Shown here: positions 10,323-20,369 of the stretch, piece after piece
Position numbering within the stretch: the stretch's first letter is position 1
Layout of the letters: each line of letters starts with the position of its first letter
Assembly: GCF_037126465.1 (NCBI RefSeq)
Contig: NC_088202.1
Coordinates: 118,806,123-118,870,122, forward strand
DNA length: 64,000 nt
Reading direction: 5' to 3'
Source of the DNA: Ornithodoros turicata
Taxonomy: Eukaryota > Arthropoda > Arachnida > Ixodida > Argasidae
Program-made: the position numbers and the translations under genes
The notes under the pieces: model-generated
What the model saw: the letters and a program-made list of their open reading frames with translations, nothing else
What the model was told of the DNA's origin: nothing
The model's database searches: none

Positions 10323-10979
10323 CATGGTTTCACAGACTGCTTGGCCAAGTTTCATTTCCGAAAACAAGTTACTTATTATATAAACGAGTTTTAAAGATTC
10401 GCACGCCCTCTGCAGCTTAGCGAGAATGACGTAGGCCGTGCACACGAATGGGAGCGCAGCGACAGGTGATTGTCTCCGAGGTCGTCTGCTTCACGTTCGC
10501 ACCGCAAAATACTAAGTGAACAGACCTAGGTAAATACGCCGACTCTCGCTTACCAATGTGAGTGCTGACATCACCATGTTCCGTGGAACACAGTGTTACG
10601 CTCAAGGCTGCACAAACACGTACGACGCTAGCCAGAAACAGCATTCCACGAGCCGATCTCAGACATCTTTGCGAAACGCAGACACCATCACCCATCACTC
10701 TCGCCCGGCGGTCGGACGCCAAGGCCTCTCTGCCGCTCCCTGCCTTGTCCGCGCCAAAGGGCGCTCACTGATTGGCCTTATCGAAGTGACGTTTCCAGAG
10801 AGGGAATTCCGGATTGCCCTCAACATCCGTCGTCTGCTGTTGCCATGTATTACATCGAATTGCACAGAAACAGCTCCACTAATTCGCGTTGGATTTTCGG
10901 CGTTATTATGAGTGACGAACGAGGACTAAAATGGCACTGTAGTTTCGGAATCGACCGCGGTGGATGCGATAGTCCATTT

Positions 10980-12128
10980 AAGGATTGAAATGAAAAGAAA
11001 ATAGCTGTCGCGTGCCACATACGAGTACGTCACATGAATGCCACAGCGGTGTTACGGTGTTACAGTCACAGTACATTCGCCAGCTTAGTGTCTCTAAAAA
11101 AACTGCATGAACGCCTGCAGGGCTTGGAATTGTTTGGCCGGGGCCTAAGGGCTCAGGATGTTCGTTGCACGAATGGAGGTCTATCCATTCGGGCCGAGGT
11201 GGCCTGGAGATGCTGTCACTCCTGCTGATGTCGTCGACAGGACCCTATGACATGTGCAGTGTCCTCTTCAGACCCACACATGCGGCCAGTTAGGGGAGTC
11301 TACCTTCCTAAGTCTATGGAGCAGTAGGTGCGCTGTGATTGCTTTTGTGCTTCATCTGTGCCTTGAGCGCGTCATGTGCACATCACGCAATTGCAATGTG
11401 CCCCCTAAAGTCAATACTAATTAAAAAGTTGATTAAAATATCTCTGTTAATTAGTCCCCCAATTGAGAAGAAATACAGTTTCCTAGTAGCAGCCCCGTCG
11501 AGTGATCCAATTACTAAAGTAAAAGCGTCCTAAGGCCCTTTCTATGAAAATTTGTTGCAGATAAAAAGAAACGCCCAGTATATTCCACACCGAGCTAGGA
11601 GCATTGCATACAACTTCACTGCTGTCGCCGACGTTGTGCGGGGCAAACTGGTACCGAATTCAATATCAGATGCGGGTACGACAAGGTATGAGATGCTCTT
11701 AAAACCACTACCATTGGAAATGTTTCTAAAACTTCCTACCAGCGGTCTCTACAAATCGATTTTTTTTTCTCATCCGTTATTTCTCGGTATGCAACGTTTA
11801 TTGTGCCCCGTGCCCAGGGATTTCCCTAACCTCTGCCCCCTCCTCTGCCCCCCCCAATCTGAGATTGCCTAATACAGCCCTGCTATAACTGCACATACCC
11901 ATAAATATGTATCCATATAGATATGCCACTTCCCCTCATTGGAGCCTCGGTACTCCTCTCACCCCCAGAGGTCGATTTCTGGCGAAATTATGGTGCAAAC
12001 ATTTCCTTACTTTCATCCACATTTGTGGGACTGCAATCTCTATATTTTTCTTTAAATGTATATTCTGCTTTCAGAATAGCATCGCAAAGAAATGAAATAA
12101 TCCATCTCAGTATCAGAAGGTATATGAT
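10980..12128. other. No gene recognised
   Basis: No exon, RNA gene or well-defined transposon. Near 12025-12055 a short stretch resembles the reversed tail of the SINE at 2798-2935. Short open frames only. Confidence 0.4.
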
Positions 12129-13263
12129 TGCGTTGAATGAGTTCAATCGACAGGCTTCCATTGCTCTTTCACGCTTTCCTTACCGGCCCCTCCTATCTTT
12201 ATGAGTCTTCCGGACCTTCGGGAACGAAGACACCAAGTTCCCCTCAAGTCCCTGGAGCACATTTTTATGCCCTGGTAGAAGATAAATTTTCCATATCTGC
12301 AAGATATATACACGGATGGCCCTTCCAGAAATGGCAAGTTTGCCTCGGCATTTGGGGTACCATCCGAAGGCGTAGTGCAAGGATGACGCCTCAGCAACAT
12401 CTGCAGAACTCTATACCATTCTATTCTTTCTGCAGCACATAGTCGATGTTACCCTGCGGTAATGGAAAGTGTTCACTGACTCAAAATCTGCACTACAAGC
12501 TATCGAGAACACAGGGATACGAGGCTCGTCCGCACCCTTAGTGACGGAGGTGATAATGGCTTACCAGCACGTGTACGAAACACGACACAGGCTGGTCCTC
12601 CAGTGGGTTCCAGCCCAGTGTGGAGTCGTGGGGAATGAACAGGCTGAAGCAGTTCTCTCACCTCGAAGACGGCCGCGGACTAGTACTGCAGTGCTGAGAG
12701 GAGACCGTCGTCCCATGCTTCGACGTCTAGTTGCACCCCTGGCTTCCCGCCAATGGCCAAGTGACATTATCCCCCTTTATGCTTACAAGAGTCGATCCAA
12801 CGCTCGCTTTCCGGATGCCACGAAACATCTCTTGTCAAGACGCTGCATTAATTCGTCGGATACGACGCAATGCGGCTTTTACAGCTCAGAGGCGTTACCG
12901 CTCGAGACAAGTTTGCTCTCTCAGATGCCATCACTGCGGTAATCTGGAAGATCTAGAGCACACACTTCTCCATATTCCGCACTACCGACCTTCCCGAACC
13001 ACACTTTCAGGGTCTGTTAATCAGATGGACTCTCGCCCCATCACATCGTCAAAATGGATTAGTCCATGGCCAAATCCAGCCCACCAACGCTCTCCCCTCA
13101 AAGCATATCTGACCTTTTTGGATACCATAGGACTTCGGTCCTCACTGTGAGGCGACTGATTATTCCACTTCATCCCATTACCACCAGCAATGGGGTAGAG
13201 TATCGCCCCTGGCGATAAAACTCCCCAATTATAATCACAAAATAAAGTTGTTGTTGTTGTTCC
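12129..13263 (+). mobile_element. LINE 3' fragment (RNase H to tail), in the intron after Ig5
   Basis: From about 12296 one frame reads 'IYTDGPSRNGKFASAFG', the RNase H start with its first Asp. After frameshifts come 'VFTDSKSALQAIENTGIRG' (12466 on), 'LVLQWVPAQCGVVGNEQAE' and a knuckle 'CHHCGNLEDLEHTLLHIPHY'. The C-terminus ends at 13150. The 3' UTR has GGGTAGAGTATCGCCCCTGG and ends in AATAAAGTTGTTGTTGTTG. The same 3' UTR recurs at 51406-51590 and 60257-60345. TATATGAT at 12121-12128 and 13264-13271 may be the target duplication but is short. The tail lies only ~55 bp from the Ig5 splice donor, on the opposite strand. Confidence 0.8.
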
Positions 13264-13317
13264 TATATGATAAATAGGACCACCTCAAGGTAGGAAGATT
13301 AGAAACCGGGAACTCAC

Positions 13318-13587
13318 ATAAGACGACGAGGCTTTTGGACTCAGACATTGGGCTCCAGCCAGCATCGTTCTCTGCCTGGCATGAATAATTCCCAGCTGAA
13401 CTTCGTTGTAGGTACTCCAGGAGAAGGTCTTGTTCCCGAGTCTCATTCACCGGAACGCTGTCTCTGTACCACCGCACTCGCCGTAAGCGTCTTGGATTAC
13501 CTGCTTCGGCTTCGCAGCGAAGTAGCACTGCGCTCTCGTCCACGGCCACGACGGTAGGATTTATCCAAATGCTGACGAGGGGCGTGT
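13318..13587 (-). CDS. Sidestep-like receptor, exon for Ig domain 5
   Basis: This 270 bp exon has acceptor TACATTTCAG before 13587 and donor GTGAGTT after 13318. It enters and leaves in phase 1. Joined to the previous exon it reads Tyr-'TPLVSIWINPTVVAVDESAV', then LLRC, 'RRVRWYRDSVPV' and SSAGNYSC. These are the two disulphide cysteines, the core tryptophan and the G-x-Y-x-C signature of a C2-type Ig domain. NET and NYS are potential N-glycosylation sites. It is extracellular by family. A LINE on the other strand ends ~55 bp beyond the donor. The next exon (FnIII or membrane anchor in the family) was not found lower down, so it is probably outside the window. Confidence 0.88.
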
Positions 13588-14972
13588 CTGAAATGTACGA
13601 CAAGCGATATGAAGAAACAATAACCAACCATGACCTGAGTGACTCCCGTTAATGTTGATGAGTGAGGGACGGAGAGGAGCAGGAAGAAAGGACAGGAGAA
13701 TAAACATTCAAATGTTTTGTGTCACTTATGGAACTTTGCAATGTTTCTTCAAAAAGGAATTAAGCTTGAGTTACGTGGATCCAAAACTACGGAATCACCT
13801 AATAGCACGGCGGGGGAAAGAATAGAGAAAGGGCACAGCATCAGCTGCTTGTCAAAAGATCCTACCTGCAAATACACTTCATGCTGATGAACAACGCATT
13901 AAAACGCAAGCAAGCTGGTGGCGTAGGTGGATATCCCTGTCTACTTGTGTTTTGTGTTCCAGTACCTACCACCTCCTCAAGCTCAAGGAAATGGCATGAT
14001 CAACACACTTCATGCCTCTTTCCTAAAAATAGAGTTTAGACGCTCAATAGATAAATAGTGCAACGAAATATACGCAAATTATTGAACAATATTCAGCTAG
14101 GTGTCTGGTACGGTTGCAATCCCAGTATAATGGCAGTGCTCCGTTCGTCTTTCTGAGTTGATTACAAGTTTCCATTTACTAGTCACTCCCGTGCCTTTTT
14201 CCAACGTGCGTGTGCATGAAAGGGAGACGAAAATACTTCATTTGATACCGGTTTTATTCCCTCAGCTAGTACTACGTACTTTAGCAGGAAATTGAAAGTG
14301 TTACTACGTTAACAGATCATTATCGTTGTTGACAGAACATAAAGACGCGAGTTATTTAGTACTTCTCCTTGGTCCTTACGATTCCAGTCATTCCAGCATC
14401 ATTGCAGTCAGTCTGCGCACCTAATATACACATAATACTTCTCTGCGTCATGAATAATAACTAAGTATCCAACGTACCCCCAACATGGGTAGCTGAGGAA
14501 GTCGTGCTTTCATGAAGCATCTCCTAGGAATTAATGCACTTGAAACACTGGTTGATCTTCTCTCCTGCTTACAAAGAGGACACTGAAGTTTATGTGCTGG
14601 CTGTGCGGTATGCAAGTGGAGACATCTGCGTTCCTCCCCATTTTTATTCTCCCATCCAATTTAATCCATTGCAATCCAGAGACTGTGACTTACGTGTATA
14701 TATGTGTACACGTGTAAACATTCTTACGTAGAAGTAGATAATCCCTGTATGCAGGGACCCGCAATTCTTTTCCATTCCTCAAGATAATATCCGTCTGGTT
14801 GACTTGTTTCGTTAAAAAGAGAGTTAATGGATTCTTGCTTAACCATTGGCATAATCGTACCCAACGTAAAAACGATATTGTCTCTAACACTTTCCCCTTT
14901 TAATGCGTTACCATTAGAGCCTCGCTACGAAAGAATCGGGGCGTGGTCTGTCTGTAGCCACGGCGCGGCGCG
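13588..14972. other. Intron between Ig4 and Ig5, first part
   Basis: This belongs to the 4631 bp intron 13588-18218. I see no element with definable ends before 14930, where the sequence becomes CpG-rich. Confidence 0.5.
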
Positions 14973-15197
14973 GTGAGTGGGGAGGGAAGGAAAGGGCACG
15001 TGGAGAGCGCGACGCGCGTCGGCCGTGCAGCTGTGGTAGTCGACGTTCAGGCATGTCTGCGTGGGCGCGCCATGGGTTATGAAAGCTCTGCCGAGGAGCG
15101 GTGGCGTAAGAAGGCTGAGGCTGTGAGACGGCGCCGTCAAAATGAATCGGAGGAAGCCCGAAAGGCTCGTTTGGCTGCGGATGCTGTCTTGCGTTAG
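14973..15197 (+). CDS. Short Arg/Lys-rich open frame, hypothetical
   Basis: This 74-codon frame ends in a charged, helical 'EERWRKKAEAVRRRRQ' segment followed by 'NESEEARKARLAADAVLR' and a stop. The surrounding ~270 bp is notably GC- and CpG-rich for this window. Similar Arg/Ala-rich repeats occur in tick hypothetical proteins near transposons, but I cannot name a family. There is no evidence of expression. It could be a CpG-rich relic inside the Ig-gene intron. Confidence 0.2.
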   Translation: MSGEGRKGHVESATRVGRAAVVVDVQACLRGRAMGYESSAEERWRKKAEAVRRRRQNESEEARKARLAADAVLR

Positions 15198-16565
15198 CGT
15201 TGTGTAGGGCCGTGTTAAGAGTTCTGTAGCGTTTTTGAAGGGTCGTTGAAGGGTTGTGTAGCGTTGCGAAGGGGAGTTCCCAAAGCGTTTTCAAGTTTTA
15301 ATGCTAACGCATTTCCATCGGATCCACCAATGGGTCGACCATGATTTTTCTTAACCCTTCAAACACAGAAGCAGAAGATGGGAAATATATTTCGTTAGTG
15401 TTTGTTTGCTTTTGTTTCAGGTGTGGTTTCACACACTCATGTTGGTGTGTGTGTTGGCTAAAAACATAAGAGGTATTGCAAAGATTCTTTCAGGCTCCGT
15501 CGCTAAGCCCAACACATCTGGAAGGCACGATCGAGGCTAAGAAAACTTTCTTTTTGCCTCTGCCTGGCCTGGAGCCCGGTCATAATTCTTGCTACCGTAG
15601 TTAGCTAGATGAATGCTAGTGACTGAGTCAGCTGTGCTGATTCAGCTAGCCGTCCGTTTCTTTTTTAGTTTCATTTAGCACACTTAAATGGTTGGCGTAT
15701 TGTCGACAAATCGTTTGCTTGATTTGGTCAAACTTAAGTTAAATGTCATACGTACCTAGTTCTAATGCTCTCTACTAATTCATGCAGATGTCCTGCATGG
15801 AGGCAGGAGACGCACATGAAACGACGAACGCGACAGCCACTTAACCGAACCAAAACTCTGCTGCAAAATAGACGCCTCGGAACAAGCCAAGTAAGTACAC
15901 AACTGTTCGATGCAATAGACAAAATAGGAGTAAAAAATGCAAGGGAAGCAGTACAGCTATCAATGGCAGTGAACAAGGTAATACTTTTTTTATCGGGTTT
16001 CCTGTCATTTGCGCATTCTCCATCGATCGCAGCACAGCGGTTCTTTGGTTGTCAACTCTGTACCGTTCAGGCGGGGAAGAAGGTGAAGATGGGAGTTTGA
16101 GATGCGGAACACGAGCCGAGTGGAGTATAACGTCATTTTGGGGAGACCGTTTCACAGTCTCACTTCACGGCATAACGCGATAAGGGCCCACGGTGAAACG
16201 CTCTGCGATGACGCTGGGTTAGCTCACACTGCGCTCAACGAATCGATCCTTTCCATAACAAAGTTTCGGTCTAGCGCGTTTCGCAGCCGACATGGTCGAT
16301 AACGGAGATCCCTTAGAATAACGCGCCTCGTTCCCGCTCCCTTGTTTGCTTCCGAATCGCCGGACTGGCAACATTGCCTCGTATCTCGCGTTGCATTGCA
16401 ATGTGGCAGTCGTGGACGTGCCAGCGTGTGCACTGTTGAAACAGCCAGCTGTGGCAGGGCGACTCAACTGTTTCTCTTCTGTTCAAGCACCAATGTCAAT
16501 GGTTGTGTACAACATTTGAATACCAATATGTGAGTTATAACATGGAGGGTCAAAATCCAGCCATG
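15198..16565. other. Intronic sequence, no gene recognised
   Basis: This continues the Ig4-Ig5 intron. A few isolated splice-like motifs (for example CCAAGTAAGTAC at 15887) are not supported by coding similarity. Confidence 0.45.
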
Positions 16566-16715
16566 CGGAATCTATTATTTTATTCCGTGTTAGCGCCGCG
16601 AAGCAACTGTGGCTATGAGCAGCGAAGAGATGTGGACAGATGGAGAGAGGACGACAGGAGTGAGTGGGGAACAGGGGGGGGGGGGGGGGGGTTACTCAGC
16701 GTCCTGGGCTGATCA
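16566..16715 (-). mobile_element. SINE, Ruka-like, antisense, with G-run
   Basis: The minus strand matches the 3' body of the copy at 3435-3655, including the GCTAACACGGAATAAAAT end. An expanded run of about 19 G residues (16674-16692) interrupts it where related copies have CCCCTGT-type sequence. It has the same orientation as the Ig gene and lies in its intron. Confidence 0.6.
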
Positions 16716-17474
16716 GAACTACTACTGCACATCCATGCGGGATCAGCACAGATTTGAGTTGAAAACCACAGTACGGCAGCCGTATATAGATGTTAACTTT
16801 AATGTTATGCGATTCCTGAGACTTTGTGGAAGACAGCTTGTAAACTATCGGGAATAGCAGCACATATAGTTGTTTTGAGCAAGCTAGTAAGTTTTCTTGA
16901 CGCAAAACTAGCTCTGCGAATATCGCCCTTATCTTCTCACATGTTAATAACGTTGACTGCTGCGAAGCGGATTTTGCGCAGTATAGACGATGAGGCAGTG
17001 GCCCTGGAAAAAAATAAAAATAAACGGATGGAGAATAAAGGAGAATAAAAAATCTAAAAATGGAAAACAATCTAGAGGCAAACATTTTGAATGAACCTCG
17101 GCCTCCATTACACAGATTGAGCCGTAAAAACGACCTCGTACGGTCCAGGACTACTTGTACCAGCGTTTCGAGTTCACCGCCGGAGATGTTTGCATTTGCT
17201 GAAGTAGTTCGTCTAGAAGTATACGAATCGCAGAGTACAGTACGGGAGGAAAAAAACTGAATTCCTCTATTTCCCGGGCAAGACGACTGTATAGGATTAC
17301 GACGCTGTACTTCTTAGATACACGCTTCTGTAGTGGAAAGTCTAGCAGAAAGTTCATTCTGGTCGCCCTACCGTTTACAATGCAAACGCTTCGATAGGAA
17401 CACTGCCGCTCTTCGCTTTGCGAGCATTGTTTCATCGGTGTTGGAGAAAACAGTTGTCGCGAGTGTTTCTTTTT

Positions 17475-17632
17475 TTGTTTAATTCCGTGTTAGCGCCACT
17501 CAAGCAACTGTACCTACGAGCGCAGACAGACATGGACGGATGGAGAGAGGACAGCAGGAAGGAGCGGGGGACGGGGGTCGTTATGCGTCCTGGGCCGACC
17601 TCAGGGGGAACTCTGCCGACATTCGTCTGTCT
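17475..17632 (-). mobile_element. SINE, Ruka-like, antisense
   Basis: Same family and 3' end as the copies at 3435-3655 and 16566-16715: GTGTTAGCGCCACTCAAGCA on the plus strand, then GGATGGAGAGAGGACAGCAG and GCGTCCTGGGCCGACC. Intronic. Confidence 0.65.
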
Positions 17633-18218
17633 GAAAGCATGTTTGTGTTACAGATATCCGTATTCACATAGGTTCTCTGTTAATTTCATGTCTTATTGCA
17701 CGTTTTAGGAAATTATAATATGCCATGTGTATCTTTCATAGCGGAAATATCGATGTTGTTTGTCGACAGCTTCGTGTTTACGTCCCGATTATTGTCTTAT
17801 CCACATCACCACCGCCGTCTGCTTTGCGTTCTTGTGTGTTGCCATTTAAGGCATCCTCAAGCGCAGTTCTGAATATCCACTAAGCTTAGAAAACCGACGA
17901 ACGTTTTGTCGTGGTTCTTGGGAGAAGCTGATTGGGCAGATAATAAGAAAATGGCGAAATAAATTTATTGGCTGCGGTGCGTTCGCAACTTTTTAGTAAT
18001 CATGTTCTTATTGTATCACACGAAGAGATGTAAACCTGTTCACTGCTTCGGCAATTGTTATTGGCAATTGTTGTTAACAACTGCACACGGAATTGCCACT
18101 ATGGGACCCCACGACGACCACGCATTACAAATTTCAACCTTTCCAGTTCGTCTGTGAACGTCAGGATCCATATTGCTCTTTGGTCTATCAAAAATTGAGT
18201 TGACATCAATATACTCAC

Positions 18219-18512
18219 AAAAAACGTCCACGTAGATTGAGTTTGACGAGTTTCCCCGTCCGAAGGCGTTCTTGGCATGGCAACTGTAAACACCAGAATC
18301 ACTGCGCGTGGTGTTGCGTATGTGCAACGTGTCTGGCTTGTGTAGCAGCGCAGTGTGATAGCGTTCGTTGCGTGGGAGGATGTCACCGTTACGATACCAC
18401 ACTACTTCGGTGACGTTGGGCGGATTTGAATTGTAGCGACATGTGAGGTTGCAGGGATGCGTCTCAGTCACGTTCACCCCATCAATGGGCAGCACTTGCA
18501 CCGCTGGCGGGT
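18219..18512 (-). CDS. Sidestep-like receptor, exon for Ig domain 4
   Basis: This 294 bp exon has acceptor TTTCTTTCAG before 18512 and donor GTGAGTAT after 18219, phase 1-1. The split first codon (T from Ig3 plus AC) gives Tyr and the family-typical 'YPPAVQVLPIDGVNV' linker. The core signatures are CNLTC, VVWYRNG and 'RSDSGVYSCHAKNAFG', so this is a complete C2-type Ig fold. NVT, NLT, NTT and NSS are glycosylation sequons. It lies 14601 bp from Ig3 and 4631 bp from Ig5 with the frame kept throughout. Confidence 0.9.
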
Positions 18513-19035
18513 CTGAAAGAAACAGCGTATTATGAAATTTAGCAAGTGTAGACGTTCAATAGAACAACTGTTCGATTTAAAAAAAAACAAAAAAACTTGA
18601 GTGTATAAACGTAGAAATTAGTAATTAATAACATTGGTTTAGGGTCAACATATATTATTTTTGCTGGTGATAGCGGCGTGTTTTGCACTGGCGCCTCGAA
18701 TGGCGTCTTGCGTAAGCTATCTGTGTGGTGTGAGAATAACTGCTGGACGTCAATGTACGTGATACTAAGGCTGTCCTACTACAACTAAAACTACGTGCGA
18801 GAAAAATTAAATAGTGCAGAGGACCACAAGGGCGATAATAGAAAAAAACAAACAAATAGTTTAGGGGGAAAACTGGGGTAGTTTTACACACTCTATACAC
18901 CACATTAGACATACAACTGTAACTGACGACGTAGCATTTTATTCATACTAATTAGGGGAGAGCAGTGTTGTATTCGCTACCAAAACGATGCACTCCAGCG
19001 GGAAGCAGGATACCGCTACCCGCTACCCCACAAAA
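18513..19035. other. Start of the 14.6 kb Ig3-Ig4 intron
   Basis: No gene. From about 18960 a GTAGCG/CGCTAC-rich low-complexity repeat begins and resumes at 20090-20570. Both outer edges carry AGTGTTGTA-like sequence, so the TRIM-like element may sit inside an older repeat. Confidence 0.4.
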
Positions 19036-20066
19036 ATGTAGCGTGCTGCGGACCGTGGACACCGACGAGGATGGACACGCGCTTGGAGCATCCGCTGTTC
19101 AATTCTACCGGCGCCGTCCTAGCGTGAGGCCACCCGCATCGGCCCGCTGGGACATTCCATCATCGCGGCAATCATACACAGGGACTCTACCTCCTCTATT
19201 TGGTGACCCGAACAAAGAGCACCGCGTACGGTGTAATTCGGCCTTCACCCATCCCAAATTTTGCAACAGCTTCGACGGCATGACGCCGAGTACCGCATCC
19301 TGGAAGCCTCTCGACTCAATGACTCCCAACACCCGTGCAACGACCCCACCATCCAACTGCGGCTCGACTCCTTCGAACCTGCTCATTCACACGTCTCGGC
19401 CTGGTCACATTTTCAACGACTTCCTCTACTCGGCAAGAGACCACCGCTGTGCTACTGATGCCATATTGTGAAGTACATCTCTCAGGCACACACGCGCTTC
19501 ACAACTACATCCACCTTAACTCCTGCCCGATGTTCACCGCACCCCGGCGATCCTTCACTGTGGGCCGCGATACTTGAACCTCGCGCTCAACTGCCGGTCG
19601 CGGCAGTCGACGCCACAGCGCGTTTCAGCCGGCGTCTCGGCATCTCACCACGGCTCGCACAGCTTCAGCCTCCCCTCCCCTTCCCTAGGATTCTCAGAGC
19701 TTCGGCTCCCCGGTCGCGGCACCCCAGGACCACGACTTCGACAGCGTCTCACTCTCTTCGCCGCTCTACTCGGGCTAACCGATCGTTGTGACTAACAAGC
19801 TGTGATGCTTCGCCGACGTGTGCCGTGCCGTCAATCTGTTCAACCGTACACGTCATCCACGGTCGCCCTCGCTGTCCTCCTCCAGTGAAGTCGTGGTCCT
19901 CGTCTGCTTTGTCGCCGCTCCGTGTCTGAGGGGGGGGGGGGGGGAGGTGATGTGGCGGAGCGGGGACAACGACGAGGATAGCGTGAGGCCACGAACATTT
20001 GCCCGCTGGGACATTCCACCATCGCCGATCAGGACTCATGTAGACGGACACCACCTCGTCTATAAG
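19036..20066. mobile_element. TRIM-like short LTR element
   Basis: Two direct repeats flank ~740 bp: 19036-19203 and 19947-20066. They share GACGAGGAT, AGCGTGAGGCCAC and GCCCGCTGGGACATTCCA. The right one lacks ~45 bp. Directly after the left repeat is TTTGGTGACCCGAAC, which resembles a primer-binding site. Directly before the right repeat is a polypurine run (GAG then about 16 G, then GAGG). Both repeats may begin with TG. This is the arrangement of a small LTR retrotransposon without pol. The interior is GC-rich and a 19261-19458 frame could be a gag relic. A matching target duplication was not established. Confidence 0.45.
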
Positions 20067-20274
20067 CGCAATACTAGCGCTGCTACTATATAATTTAAAA
20101 ATGTAACGCGATACTGATACTGATACAAAATAAAAGTAGCATATATGCCGCTACTTTTGCGCTACCGCTACACCGTGTCGTAGGCATCTCGTTGCCGAAT
20201 GTGTCTGAAGACTGTGCAATATTTATGTTCCCTCACATAACTAGCATGCAGCATAAAGTATACACTACATATAG

Positions 20275-20369
20275 CCAATCTATATTAAGCAGAGCTTTGC
20301 GCAGGGCCACCGCGCTATCCCTTGCGTACGCAAAGGCGAGAGCGTACTTTATACTAAAACTCACTATTA
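20275..20369 (-). mobile_element. MITE fragment, same family as 3962-4239
   Basis: It ends TATACTAAAACTCACTATTA, the terminal repeat of the MITE at 3962-4239. Internally it carries related GCGTACG, GCGATAGCG-like and GCGCAGGGC blocks. Only one end is present. Confidence 0.5.

Larger units (their letters stand above)
7747..10979 (+). mobile_element. THAP/P-like TIR element, copy 1, split by a LINE
   Basis: The ends are perfect 18 bp inverted repeats: AAATGGACTATCGCATCC at 7747-7764 and its complement at 10962-10979. The element occupies 7747-7813 and 10335-10979, about 712 bp in all. The middle is a LINE insertion flanked by a 12 bp duplication. Copy 2 (56235-57207) has the same parts in the same order without the insertion. 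At 10576 an ATG opens a short frame 'MFRGTQCYAQGCTNTYD' whose C-x4-C spacing resembles the start of a THAP zinc finger, which suggests kinship with P-type transposons. No catalytic domain is present, so it is non-autonomous. No convincing duplication flanks the whole element. Confidence 0.7.
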
